Below the pieces are notes generated by a model. The model made no database searches, was not told where the DNA came from, and saw nothing but the letters and a program-made list of their open reading frames with translations. Positions 45,040-56,869 of a DNA stretch of 64,000 nt are shown one piece after another. A program made the translations under genes and the position numbers. Positions within the stretch are counted from its first letter, which is position 1; every line of letters begins with the position of its first letter. This stretch comes from Tricholoma matsutake (taxonomy: Eukaryota; Basidiomycota; Agaricomycetes; Agaricales; Tricholomataceae). The stretch covers positions 8,122,001 through 8,186,000 of the forward strand of contig AP026541.1 of NCBI GenBank assembly GCA_026075535.2. Direction: 5' to 3'.

Positions 45040-45384
45040 TGGAACCCAGAACCCCCTCCTTCTTCCCACAATGACACTCCCCAATATGCCTGCCGAACGA
45101 CGATTCACCCGAGAATACCTACAAAACCAATTGAACGCTGACACCCTTCGTGTTCACCTCACCCATGATCCACCAAAATACCATCTAGCCAGGATGTGCT
45201 TCTACTATGCGAGCACTATCGAACAGATGGAACAAAATCTAGAAGAAGCAATGAACGATGCAGATGCCCTGGGGATCGAGCAAATGATCCAGAAAATGAT
45301 TGCACCGCGGTCAGACAGACCGAGAACAGCTGAGGAGAGACCTCACACCCCTTTAGGTCAATACAGACAACCACCGACCTCACC

Positions 45385-46941
45385 TCTTTGTTGCTACCAT
45401 TCCCTGCGAAGTGGAATTTGTTTGCGCCATGTCCAACATTTCACAAAGGCTAGCAGAGGCCTTCCATAAGAATGTGCAACCAAAGTCCTTTCACGAATCC
45501 ATCCCTGCGCACTTCTATGAGTTCAAGGACCTATTTGCAAAGTCTTCGTTCGACCACTTGCCTGACCAAAAGGTATGGGATCATGCAATCGAACTCATCC
45601 CTGGTGCAAAAGCTGCTAGCTGCAAGGTCTACCCCCTCGCGCCCAATGAACAGGCTGAGATGGACAAATTCATCCAGAAGAACCTAGCCACTGGCTGCAT
45701 TCGCTTCTCGAAGTCGCCAATGGCATCCCCCATCTTCTTTATCAAGAAGAAGGATGGATCCCTCCAGCTTGTACAAGATTATCGCGCTCTCAATGCCATC
45801 ACAATCAAAAACCAATATCCGCTACCACCGATTTTGGAACTGGTAAATCAACTACAAGGCGCAAAATACTTTACAAAACTCGACGTGCGATAGGGGTACA
45901 ACAATGTGCGCATGAAAAGGGGCAACAAATGGAAAGCCACTTTTCACACAAATTGCGGGCTTTTTGAACCCTTGGTGATGTTTTTCGGACTCACAAACTC
46001 CCCTTCCACATTCCAAACGATGATGAATGACATTTTTCAGGATCTCATTATGGAGGGAGTGGTCTGTGTCTACCTGGATGACATCCTCATCTTTACAAAA
46101 TTGATCGATGAACATTGGTGCATTACACGCCTTGTCCTGGAGCACCTTCATGTGCACAAGTTGTTTCTGTGACATGACAAGTGCGAGTTCGAGCAAACAA
46201 TGATTGAGTACCTCAGACTCATCATATCCGAGGGTGAAATTTGTATGGATCCTGTCAAGGTAGCGGGAGTCACCGAATGGCCCACCCCCACAATGCGCAA
46301 GGAGGTACAGTCATTCCTAGGGTTCGCGAATTTCTATCGGCGCTTCATCAAAGACTTTTCGCATCATGCAAAACCCCTCTTTGAGCTCACAAAGAAGGAG
46401 TGCAAATGGGAATGGGGACCTTTGGAACAAGGCACCTTTGACAAAATCAAGAATTGGGTCACATCCTCCCCTATTCTCCATTTTGCTGACGATGCCAAAG
46501 CATTTCACATCAAGGTGGACAGCTCAGACTATGTGACTGGCTCAGTGCTGTTGCAGCAATTGGCCGATGATCTCAAATGGCACCCTATCATGTTCTACTC
46601 AAAATCGCTCAATGCGGTCAAATGAAATTATGAGATCCACGACAAGGAGATGCTAGCAGTGATGAGATCATTAGAGGAATGGAGACATTTCCTTGAAGGT
46701 GCGCAGCACAAGGTAGAGATCTGGACTGACCACAAAAATCTGGAGTGCTTCATGACCACAAAAAAGCTAAATTGCAGACAAGCCCGCTGGTCGCTCTATC
46801 TTTCCCGGTTTGACTTCGTCATGCACCATCCTGGAAAGAGTATTGGTAAATGCAATGTGCTTTCGCGATGAGCCGATCATGCGAACGGCGCTGATGATAA
46901 TTGCGACACTACCCTGCTCTGCCCCAAATTCTTCGCAATTT
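45385..46941 (+). pseudogene. Truncated Gypsy family B copy (B1)
   Basis: The sequence changes abruptly from family A to family B, entering at CAMSNISQRLAEAFHKN, just before the reverse transcriptase. It has [27 protein letters not shown] then TAG where Trp (TGG) is expected. GLTNSPSTFQTMMNDIFQDL and VYLDDILIFTK (intact YLDD) follow, and RNase H with SSDYVTGSVLLQQL and NYEIHDKEMLAVM. TGA replaces expected Arg at LFL-stop-HDKCEFE and AVK-stop-NYEIHD. It breaks off after the RNase H region near 46,941, where the hairpin repeat begins. There is no integrase and no LTR. Confidence 0.82.
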
Positions 46942-47960
46942 ACAGGGTGGAAATGGGGAGCAATGAGATGGGATAGGAGGACGAGGACAAGGGATGAGCT
47001 CTGACAATGTGTAGATATACATTGTTTGGGGGCACACCATGCCGAATGAACAAACAGCACACAGGGATAGGACAGGATGGGATATGAGGATAAGGCACAG
47101 GCCCAAATGACACGTAGATACATGTCGTTTGGGCCACAGGTATTTTTTCTTTCTGTTCCTTTCTTGTTTTCTTCATTAAAGTTACTTCTATTCTTATTAT
47201 TTACAGGTTCTATCTCACAATGATATGACCACCCCAATGAATACACAGTAAGTTTTTTTCCTTTCATTTCCCTGTTACTAACCGAAATGACTTTAGGTAG
47301 TGATTTTACCATTGATGATGATGACTGGCACCCCCTGACCCACCCCCACCACTGCCACGAGCCCCTCCTCATGGGGTGGTTAGGTGGTAGCAAGACCATA
47401 CACCCACGATATGCCCATGACAGCAGCACCCCCAACTACAGCCGTGAGCAACTGCTCACAGGGTGGAAACGGGGAGCAACAATGGGACAAGGATGGGGAC
47501 AGGGACAGGGAAGATGAGCCAGCCACCACCAGCGGCAACAGCAGCAGCAACGAGGAGCCACCACCACCACCACCACCATGGGCCAACGAGGGGAGGACAA
47601 CAACAGGGAGTGGGACAACAACATTGAGATGGTGGGACAGGCAGACGAGAATGGGGAGGGCCAGATGACAGGCACAAGGACGAGGATGGAGAGGCACCCA
47701 CCGCAACAGTGGGAAGGGGAGGGGAATGACGATGATGACAATGCACCAGTGGGGAGGGTGGGGCCAACAGGACAGCAGGGAGGACGGGGAGGACACAATG
47801 GGACTACAACAACAATAGGGTGATGACGCCCACATCACAACCCCCTCCCCCGCGTTTTGTGTGGGGGCAGGGTTTTCTCTTTTTAGTATTCTATACAATT
47901 ATTAAATAAATAAATCCCTCCGTCTCTCATCTTGAGCGGGGGTGTCTTTTTTTTTGCATG
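46935..47960. repeat. GC-rich hairpin repeat, copy 1 (family R1)
   Basis: A unit shared in outline with 59,150-60,200. It has a hairpin around 47102-47138 (GGCCCAAATGACA ... TGTCGTTTGGGCC), then an intron-like T-rich stretch ending CAG, then GCAACTGCTCACAGGGTGGAA-type hairpins (47342-47365, 47442-47465). Low-complexity (CCACCACCACC, GGGGA) follows, then a terminal CCCCCTCCCCC/GTGGGGGCAGGG stem and an AT-rich tail (to about 47925). Long antisense frames here are low-complexity and are not called. A second hairpin (ACAATGT...ACATTGT) lies at 47010-47031. Confidence 0.65.
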
Positions 47961-48512
47961 TGAATGAGTAACATAAGGCTTGGTATTATTCAAATTGTAG
48001 CTTAAGTATGTATATGGGGTGTTAGTCTGACTTAGTCAATACAAATACATGATATTTAACAACATAGAACATCAAATACAAGGGGAAAATATTGTCAAAA
48101 CCATGGTGTATATTACATGGTATCACACCTGCAGTGTTTCACAACAGACCATGGAAAAAACCTGTCACCGCGGTTGCGGTGTTAGGACAGGTGTGGTGTT
48201 GGCAGGTGTGGGTGGGGTGTGTGAAAGTTTACCCATGGTGATAGGTCCACTGTGCACTCTAAGCTCTGGGAAAGTCTCCAGAGGCATCGACACATCAACA
48301 TGCATGCTCCCAACCCCCATGAACCCCGCGACACCGCTCTGAAACTACTTCGATCGACTTCAAACGACTTCAAACGATCTCAAACGACTTCACAGCACTT
48401 TGAATGCCTTTGGCTGCCATACACCTATTGCACCGCCCTTCCGATACATGCAGCACACCTTGTAAGAGTTAGTGCGTTGCATATTGAGCACCACCAGACA
48501 CGGGGAGACACA
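47961..48512. other. Unassigned stretch with short tandem repeats
   Basis: No gene seen. TTCAAACGAC-type 10-11-bp repeats occur at about 48355-48390, and a GGTGTGG-rich run at about 48175-48225. Confidence 0.35.
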
Positions 48513-48576
48513 ATGACAGGATTTTAGGATGCGATTGTGGCACTTTGACATCTTGATGATATATTGGATCAATGGG

Positions 48577-49345
48577 GACAGGTACCAGTGATAGATCATG
48601 CCTCTAGACGTTTCCCTTCTTATCTTTCTTCATTTATTCTATGATTTGCAAAGATTCTCTATTGTTTTATATCTTGCCCCATGTATTCCTCATGTTTTAT
48701 TTCCTTTTTAGTATCACTTCTCCCAAACATATATAGCCTTGTACTAGCTACTTAGAAGGACAGAATATATTGTCTTCTCACACCAATAGTCTGATTTAAG
48801 AGCCATTCTCTTGAGTCCAAGCATCTCAACTTAGTCTCAAAGTTCAGTGTTTTACGCTGAATTTCCTCAAACTCCTCATACTAGCTTCTCAAAACTATTG
48901 CATATCATCTATCCTCTCTCAACACCTTTCTACATCCTTATAGTCTATCCTCAGCCACCGTCAAAGGTGTCTTCATCTTCTATAAAGGCCCTTTGAACTT
49001 CTTCGAACATCATCAGACCTTCAAACATCATCGGACCTCTTCAAATATCATCGGACCTCTTCAAATACTCTTCAAACTTCATTAACCTTCCCTCAAACGC
49101 TATCACAGCACTTTGTATGCCCTCAATTGTTATCGAACTTCTCTCGAACGTCATCGCAACACTTCGAATACTTTCAAACCTATTCGAACTTCATCGCACA
49201 CCCTCTAGAGTCATTTTCATACCCTTGGTTTACAGCGGTGATATTTAGTACCTTCCTCTAACTAGTGTTATACCATTTGAGCCCTTATAGTGGGTTTTGT
49301 TTGGGTTTCCTGGTCAAGTATCATCATTTTGGAGCCCACCGTGAG
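48577..49345 (+). repeat. 5' LTR of LTR element family C (copy 1)
   Basis: Matches 60745-61467 nearly base for base from GACAGGTACCAGTGATAGAT to GGTCAAGTATCATCA. The true start may be near 48,514. This copy has extra units of a 19-20-bp repeat (ATCATCGGACCTCTTCAAAT, about 49006-49066). It is followed by TTTTGGAGCCCACCGTGAGG, a plausible primer-binding site beginning TGG. Confidence 0.75.
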
Positions 49346-49457
49346 GGGTTTCTAAATCATTTCATCACCTAATCCATCTCAAATCTCCCGGCTTAGGCCA
49401 ACACAAGCTAGAAACCTACAAATCGACACTTGCCACGCCTTCAAATCTCTCGAACAA

Positions 49458-50605
49458 TTGGGAGATATCCTTATACCTGTTTCTGAAGCAGAATCGACTC
49501 ATCGTCGACTATTCCTTTCACCAATCTCATCACCCTTGACATCATCTTCTACTTCTTCGTCTTTGTCATCTACATCTTCATTCATCCTTCCAACAACTTT
49601 GACTCCTCTACCATCATTCACACAAGTCTTAACCCCTACTCCTAGAAACATTGCATTCATGACTATGCAAGCAACGATGCCAGCTTGTGGTCATTCCATG
49701 GCTCCAAAATTTGACCCTACCCAGCCGTGAGAACTTCACAGATACTTTAATGAGCTTGAATTACTTTTCTTGGTGTGCAATGTCACAAACTTGGAAGATA
49801 TGAAGAAGCACGCTTGTCGCTACCTCAATATCGACACTTCCAAACTCTGGGAATTGATTCCAGAATACGATGCTGGCATTTCATTCCAGAACTTTTGCAT
49901 CGCCATTCACCAACTGTACCCTGGTTCTGAAGACAATCAGAAATGGTCAATTTCAGACATGGACAAACTCGTCGGCGAACAACTTTGCATAGGTATTTAC
50001 AATGCGAGCGATTTGTGATTATACTATCGGTCATTCTATAACATTACAAAGTTTCTATCTACTAAAGGCAGGATTTCCGACATGGAACAAAGCAGAGCCT
50101 TTGTCCAGGGTTTCCAACCAGGCTTATGGGCTAGAATCGCTCAACGACTCAAACTAAAATTCCCTGATCACTACCCTGATGACTCTTACCCACTCGACGA
50201 TATTCACGCAGCAGCAAAATTCGTTTTAGCAGGATCTATTGGCTTGGATTCAACATCACTACTTAGTTCGCATTCTTCAGCACCTTTGGCAATCCCAACA
50301 ACATCAACATCTTTGCCCCAAATTAAATCAGAAGACCTTACGGCAATCCTCAAGAAATTTGCAGCCACTCTTGTAACAGCTTTAGCAGGTTTGAAGACCA
50401 CGAACACTACTCGACCTAACAGCAGATTTCATTTGGACCAGCTCGAAACCTTAGTTTGCATCTTTTGTGGGCTTACAGGACATTTTATTAGCAACTGCTT
50501 GGTTTGCCAGTCTTATATCAATGAAGGAAAGTGTAAGAAGAACACAGAAGGCAAAATTGTTTGCTAAAGTCTGAGGTTGCCTTTAGTGCAGTTTAACCTA
50601 GCAAC
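49458..50605 (+). pseudogene. Gag of LTR element family C, truncated by a Copia insertion
   Basis: Ser/Thr-rich start, then APKFDPTQP, TGA, ELHRYFNELELLFLVCNVTN, a gag motif usually written PRELRRYF; the TGA (49728-49730) sits at the Arg. It continues DMKKHACRYLNIDTSKLWEL, a second TGA at 50016-50018 (SDL-stop-LYYRSFYNI), RAFVQGFQPGLWARIAQRLK and a CCHC knuckle CIFCGLTGHFISNC. Past TAA 50565 the gag continues in another frame (LKSEVAFSAV) until a Copia LTR interrupts at about 50,606. No pol remains. Confidence 0.75.
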
Positions 50606-50881
50606 TGTGAAGGGAGACTCAGATAGACTGAACAGCTGGAGTCCAGAGTGAGCAACTAATTATTATATGAGACAATAAGGAGTACAGTACCTGGAGTCCA
50701 GAGTGAGCAACTGAAGAGTGCAAAACTCTGGACTCTGCAGTCTACATACTGTAAAACAAACAGTGATAAACACAAGGTGGAAACTACTCCAAGTGCCCAT
50801 GAGTGTAACTACAAGTGATAGGACATGAAATAGAAGTAGGATAGAAGTAAAATAGAGAGATGGTGAATCATACATTTAACA
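50606..50881 (-). repeat. 3' LTR of the Copia element
   Basis: Read on the reverse strand it starts TGTTAAATGTATGATTCACC directly after the polypurine tract AAGGGGGGG (50882-50890). It ends CTCCCTTCACA, giving TG...CA. It contains the tandemly spaced pair CTGGAGTCCAGAGTGAGCAA (near 50636 and 50693). The outer border is inferred from the TG and from family C gag resuming beyond it. Confidence 0.65.
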
Positions 50882-50918
50882 CCCCCCCTTGATAAAGCAA
50901 CTCTCAAAATTGCTGAAA

Positions 50919-53395
50919 TCACACCTTTAAACCAAGAAGAGTCCGGAATTTTTCCACCGTTACACAAGGTAGTGCCTTGGTAAGAATGTCAGCAAGTTGG
51001 TCAGTGGTGGGGATATAGACAGGGGAAATGGTGCCAGCTTCAACTTCATCGCGTAGCCAGTAGTACTTGAGATCAAGGTGCTTCATTTGTCCATGGTGCT
51101 TCATTTGTCCATGGTGCTCCGGGTTTTTGGAAACAGTGAGAGCGGACTGGTTATCAATGAAGAGAGTGGACGAACAATCAACAGGATATCCAAATTCCTG
51201 TAAAATGCTGCGAGTCCACTTGATTTCCTTTCCAGCCTCTACTGCAGCAACAAACTCAGCCTCTGTGGTGGAAAGCATCACAAAAGGTTGTAACCAACTC
51301 TGCCAGTCAACTGCACCTCCACTGACACAAGTCAAATAGCCACCAGTTGAGTGACCATTATCCTTGTTACCACCATGGTCAGCATCAGTGTAAGTTGTGA
51401 ATAACTCACTACCATCCTCATCAGGTCCATAGACTAGTTTGTAGTCCATAGTACCCTTGAGATAGTGAAGTAGATGCTTGACTGCAAGCCAATGACGAGG
51501 ACCAGGGTTGTGGTTGAAACAACCAAGTACACCAACTGTATAAGCAATGTCTGGACGGGTGGTGGTGGCAAGGTACATCAAAGACCCAACAGCAACCAAA
51601 TAAGGAACATTGCGCATTTCTGCAACATCTTCCTCTGTTTTGGGGCACATGTCAGAAGTCAATGAAAGGGAGGGATCCATGGGAGTCAAGACAGGTTTGC
51701 AATCTGACATACCAAAATGTTCAAGCACATCAACGATGTACTGACGTTGGGAGAGGGAGATGGTGTGATTTGTGAGGTCACGAGTAATGTGGATGCCAAG
51801 TAGGAATTGAGTAGGACCAAGATCACGAAGTTTGAAATGGGATTTGAGATCTTCAACTACCTTGTCAATGGCAGAAGTAGAAGTCCCAGCAAGAGTAATG
51901 TCATCGATAAAGATTGGAACAATTACCCTGACTTCACCTCATGTGTAAATATAAACAGCATGGTCTGCTTCACAGCGTGTAAATCCCATAGCTGTCAATA
52001 CCTCATGGAGGCAAGCATTCCAGTTGTGAGCAGACTGTTTCAACCCATAGAGAGGTTTACGCAGCAGACAAACTGTGTTTGGGTTACCTTGATGGAAACC
52101 CTTGGGTTGGCACATGTAGATGACTTCCTCAAGTTCTTTCCCAAGTAAGAAAGCATGGGAGATGTCAAGAGAGTGAAGGTGGAGGTCTTTCCTTGCAGCC
52201 AATGCAAGAATTAGCCGAAGTGAAGCAGGACAATAAACTGGGGAGAACGTAGCATCTTCTGCATATTCAAAACCAGGGCATTGGGTGAAACCCTTAGCCA
52301 CAACCCGACCTTTGTAATGCTCAATGGAGCCATCAGCATTATGCTTGAGGTTAAAAACCCATTTGCATCCAACTACCTTTGCACCAGGAGGTAACTCCAC
52401 ATAATCCCAAGTCCCATTCTCAAAATGATTGTTCATCTCTGCATTTGCTGCCTCCTGCCATTTTCGCGCATCTGAGCGCTTCATAGCCTCCTTGAATGAC
52501 TGTGGGTCCGCATAATGAGTAGATAATGCAAGATCAATACTAGAATCCAAACCATCACCAACAACTGGACCAGACTCATCATCAGATGAAGGTTGATCAA
52601 ATTGTGGAGCTGGGATTGGAGCAAGGGGCTCATTCCAAGCCCATGGTGGCAATCCAGCATTCTTGCATGGATTAGCAGCTCAACGCATTAAAAGTGGAGG
52701 AAGTGATGGAGGAGGAGATGAAATTGGGGTCTGAGGTGGAGATACAGCAGGTGTCTGAGTAGGAGGAGTGGGAGTGTGAGGGGTAGTATTAGCAGGAGGA
52801 GAAGAAGCAGGAGGAGTAGGAGCATGAGCAGGAGATTGAGATGGAACAGGATCATCATCAAGATCAGTTACACCAGAAGGAAGAATTGCCTGTACAGATT
52901 CAGGATCAATGTCACTAAGATCAGGAACTGTCAAAGGTGTAAGATACTCGGACATGATGAGAGGGGAAGAGGGATCAACAGGTGGCTCATTCCAAGTGTG
53001 TTTGAGACCAGGAAAATAGCGCTCGTCAAATTCAGTGCATTCACAGATCATAGTATGCTTGGTCACAGGATTGTAGAATTTCCAGGCTTTGTAACCCTCA
53101 GGGTAGCCAATGAAAACACACTTCTCCATGTGAGAGCCAATCCCAGTACGCTTATCCTTCTGGATGTGAACATATGCAGCACAACCCCAAACTCGGAGAT
53201 TTGAGACATCTGGTTTATGCTTATGCCAGAGTTCAAAGGGGGTTTTCTCTGAGAGGGAATGAGTGGGACACTTGTTCTGGACTGTGATGTATGCATTGAC
53301 AGCCTCACCCAAGGAAGAAGGAGGTAAACCAGCTTCATAAAGCATGGCAGTAGCGTGTTCAATGGTGTCCTGGGAATGGATCTGGGGGAGCTGGA
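50919..53395 (-). pseudogene. Ty1/Copia pol, 3' two-thirds (integrase end, RT, RNase H)
   Basis: Reverse-strand order: integrase C-terminal part (TPFELWHKHKPDVSNLRVWG, CVFIGYPEGYKAWKFYNPVT), a Pro/Ser/Thr-rich linker, TGA at 52678, then RT (DARKWQEAANAEMNNHFENG, GCKWVFNLKHNADGSIEHYK, SLDISHAFLLGKELEEVIYM, RKPLYGLKQSAHNW). TGA at about 51,940 is followed by IVPIFIDDITLAG with an intact Asp-Asp pair. RNase H follows (SLMYLATTTRPDIAYTVGVL, TDADHGGNK, FIDNQSALTVSKNPEHHGQM). An 18-bp tandem duplication adds HGQMKH (51079-51114). The element is cut at 53395, where a family B integrase tail begins. Gag and the 5' LTR are missing. Confidence 0.87.
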
Positions 53396-56300
53396 AGGAG
53401 GTTGACGACATGGAAGACTGGGTGGAGTCTGGACATGGAGGCTAGGAGGCGTAGACAATAGGCATGCATTCCAACACACTTGACAATGGAGAAAGGTCCC
53501 AGGAATTGATGAGCAAGTTTCTTGGATGGACGCGTAGTGGAGATGTCACTGGAGTCAAGATAAACTTGATCACCAACCTTGTACTGAGGGGTCGGACTCG
53601 ATGTGTGAGGGAGTTTGGCGAGGTTCAAATCCCATGTGTGGATGTCGTCCAGTGTCTAAGAGGAAAGGGGTCTGTTGAGTGGAAGCATGGACATGGTTGT
53701 TGTATCTGAACTCAGCCAAGGGGAGAAGATCATCCCAATTGTCCTGGCATTCATTGACAAAGATGCGGATGTACTGCTCCAGTTCCTGGTTGACTCGCTC
53801 AGTCTGGCCGTCGGTTTGTGGGTGATAAGTGGTCGAAGCAAGGAGTTTGATTCCCAGGAGTCGGTACAACTCGTGAGTGAACTCTGCCATGAACTGAGGG
53901 CCACGATCAGAGAGGAAAGCACCAGGGAGTCCATGTAATTTCCACACATGGTGGAGGTAGAGTCGGGTGGCACCCAGGGCACTGACAGTGGTGTGAGTGG
54001 GAATGAAGTGAGCGCGTTTTCCCACTGAATCAACTGTGCACATCACCGCATCAAACCCATTTGACTCTGGCAACTCCACCACAAAGTCGACGCTGACAAC
54101 ATCCCAATGACTCTCTGGAACAGGAAGAGGGTGTAGCTCGCCAATGGGTTTGTGACAAGGAATCTTGGTGCATAAGCAAAGGTCACAAGTGCGAGAATAC
54201 TGACCAATGAGCCGTGACATTTGTGGCCACCAATAATTCTGTGAGGTGAGCTCGAAGGTCTTCCAGCATCCAGGATGACCAGCAATCTGTGAGTCATGGT
54301 GTTGGGATATGATGCACCGGCGAAGGTCTGGGTCATTGGGGACATAGATGCGATCCCTGAAATACAACAAGTCCTCTTTTTCGGCCCACTCTGCTGCATG
54401 CAAGGAAAGGGTGGATCCCTTCCTCAGTTCTTTAACAGCTTGGGCAACAACATCCTCATGTAAACCACTACAGTTTGCATGACGAATGTCACGTAGGATG
54501 TCCCGCTCCTCGCCCTGGGGTGTGATGCCTTCCAGTGCCTGAATGGTGAACAGGTTTGGCTGCAACAACACAATGTTTTGGTTGTCATCGCTGCCATCCC
54601 CATGGTCTGCACATTGGGAGAGGGCATCGGTCTTCCCCATGCTGCAACCTGGATGGTGGTGCAAGGAGAAGTCGAATCTGGATAGATACAGGGACCAACA
54701 AGCTTGATGACGGTTCAATTTCTTGGCCGTCATAAAGTACTCAAGATTCTTGTGATCCATCCAAATTTTCACCTTGTGTTGGGCACCCTCGAGGAAGTGT
54801 CACCATTCCTCAAGTGCATGGATTATCGCCAACATCTCCTTGTCATGGATCTCGTAATTTCGCTCTACAGCACTAAGGCTTTTGGAGTAGAATGCAACAG
54901 GATGCCACTTCTGGTCCTCCAGAGACTGCTGAGACAACACAGCGCCCGTTGCAAAGTCAGAACTGTTGGCTTCTACATGAAAAGGACGTGAATTGTCAGC
55001 AAAGGTAAGAATGGGAGTGGAAGTGACCATCTCCTTAAGCTTTTTGAAAGCCTCCTGTTGGGCATTATCCCACCTCCATGCCTCCTTTCCTGTCAAGTCA
55101 CCCAGTGGTCATGCATGATGTGAGAAATCCTTGATAAAACACCAATAGAAATTGATGAAGCCCAGGAAAGACTGCACCTCTTTCTTGTTCATGGGCGTTG
55201 GCCAAGCTGTGACCCTGTTCACCTTGATAGGATCCATCTCCACCTGACCCTCCGAGATAATCAGGCCAAGGTACTCAATCTTGGTCTTCTCAAACTCGCA
55301 CTTGTCCTGACGAAGGTAGAGTTTGTACCATTGAACCCATTCTAGGATGAGGCACGTGATGCGACGGTGCTCTTCAACTGTGCGAGTGAAGATGAGGATG
55401 TTGTCAAGATAGATACAGACAATGCCTTCAAGGATGAGGTTGTGGAAAATGTCGTTCATCATGGTCTGAAAGGTGGCAGGACTATTAGTAAGGCCAAAGA
55501 ACATGACAAGTGGTTCGAAAAGACCACAGTTGGTACGAAAGGCTGTCTTCCACTCATCTCCCTCCTTTATCCTCACATTATTGTAGCCCCAATGGACGTC
55601 GAGCTTGGTGAAGTATCGGGCTCCACAGAGCTGGTTCACGAGTTCAGAGATGAGAGGTAATGGGTAGCGATTTTTGACTGTGATGTTGTTGAGCCTTCTG
55701 TAGTCTTGAACTGGTTGAAGTGAGCCATCCTTCTTCTTGACAAAGAAAAAGGGAGAGGCCATGGGTGACTTCAATGGTCAAATATGTCCAGAGGCAAGGT
55801 GCTTGTCGATGAACTGGTCAAGCTGTCATTGTTCTTCAGGGGAGAGAGGATAGACCTTGCAGGATGAAGGGGTTGCACCGGGGGTGAGCTTGACTGTGTG
55901 ATCCCATGGCTTGCACACAGGGAGAGAGTCAAATGATTCCTTGGAGAACACATCTCCAAACTCATGGAGATGAGGGAGCAAGGAATTAGTAGACAATTTA
56001 GCAGCATTGTTTTTGTGGAAGGCCTCAGCGAGGCATTGGGATATGTTCGATGTAGCACACACCTCGTGTGATGGATGAATCGCAGCGTAGAAGATCTGAT
56101 CTCCTACCTCTACTTCCTCTGGCTCCTCATCATCATCATCCAAGTCCAGCATCAGATCAGGAACCCCTTCCAACTCCACTTCAGGTATAGGCAGGGGTCC
56201 TGCACAACACTTCTGTGTACGTCGTATCGCAGCCTTCTGTCCACGACGTTCTTGCCTGGCTTCTGTGAAACAAGTACAACAGTGGGATGGACATCGGCTC

Positions 56301-56850
56301 ATGGTAACCTCCCCAGTACGCCAGTCGACCTCTGGGTTATGGTCTTGAAGCCACGGATAGCCCAAAATTACCTTTTGCTTTCCTAATTGAGTGACAGCAA
56401 AAAGGGCATGCTCACTATGATCTTTGTAACAGAGGACCAGGTCTACAACCTCTTGGATGGCACCAGCTTCGTTTGGGGACCCATCCACATTATAAACAGG
56501 TATCGGACATGAAAGTGAGCGAGTATTTAGGCGATGTTGTTGTGTGAGATGGGTATCGATGAAGAGACCAGTCACACCAGAGTCCAGGAGAGCAGAGACA
56601 CTGAGTATCTGTCCAGTGTCGGTCGTCTGTAGTTCGATTGCTAGGTTCAAGGAATGTGTAGAGGGAGTGGACGCAACAATATATTTGCGTGGTAGTTTAT
56701 GCTCCCATGATTTAATTTTGGGGTGTGGAGCAGAGGGAGAGATGGGAAGAGCAGGTACATCTTCAGCCAACTTCAAAGGGTCAGAGAGGGGAACAGTCAC
56801 AGAAATGGATTCATTCTCCGGGGATTCAACTGACAAGGTTATGTACAGGC
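53396..56850 (-). pseudogene. Gypsy family B2 pol (protease to integrase), decayed
   Basis: Protease (QILSVSALLDSGVTGLFIDT), RT ([68 protein letters not shown]), RNase H (FHVEANSSDFATGAVLSQQS, NYEIHDKEMLAIIHALEEW) and integrase (ISQHHDSQIAGHPGCWKTFE, VVSVDFVVELPESNGFDAVM, GLPGAFLSDRGPQFMAEFTH, TDGQTERVNQELEQYIR). The end is LHPVFHVVNLLPAPPDPFPG, after which Copia sequence replaces the expected chromodomain. TGA stands where Arg is expected at SGHI-stop-PLKSPMA, HHA-stop-PLGDLT and EEW-stop-HFLEG. YLDN replaces YLDD at 55400-55405. Confidence 0.86.
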
Positions 56851-56869
56851 AGTGAGGGCGTACGATTCA

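Noticed and set aside
39769..46871. UGA recoded as Arg in these elements
   Set aside because: The housekeeping genes in the window use TGA as an ordinary stop (for example UFD1, OGG1's neighbours, CCT4), and copies of the same element show CGA at some of these codons. CpG decay explains the pattern more simply.
47380..47898. Long antisense and sense open frames in the GC-rich repeat (up to about 170 codons)
   Set aside because: They are made of low-complexity CCACC/GGTGG runs, overlap in several frames and lack any domain. They are a by-product of base composition.
46935..47960. Helitron
   Set aside because: A terminal GC-rich stem is present, but there is no Rep/helicase coding sequence, no clear TC start or CTRR end and no A|T insertion site.
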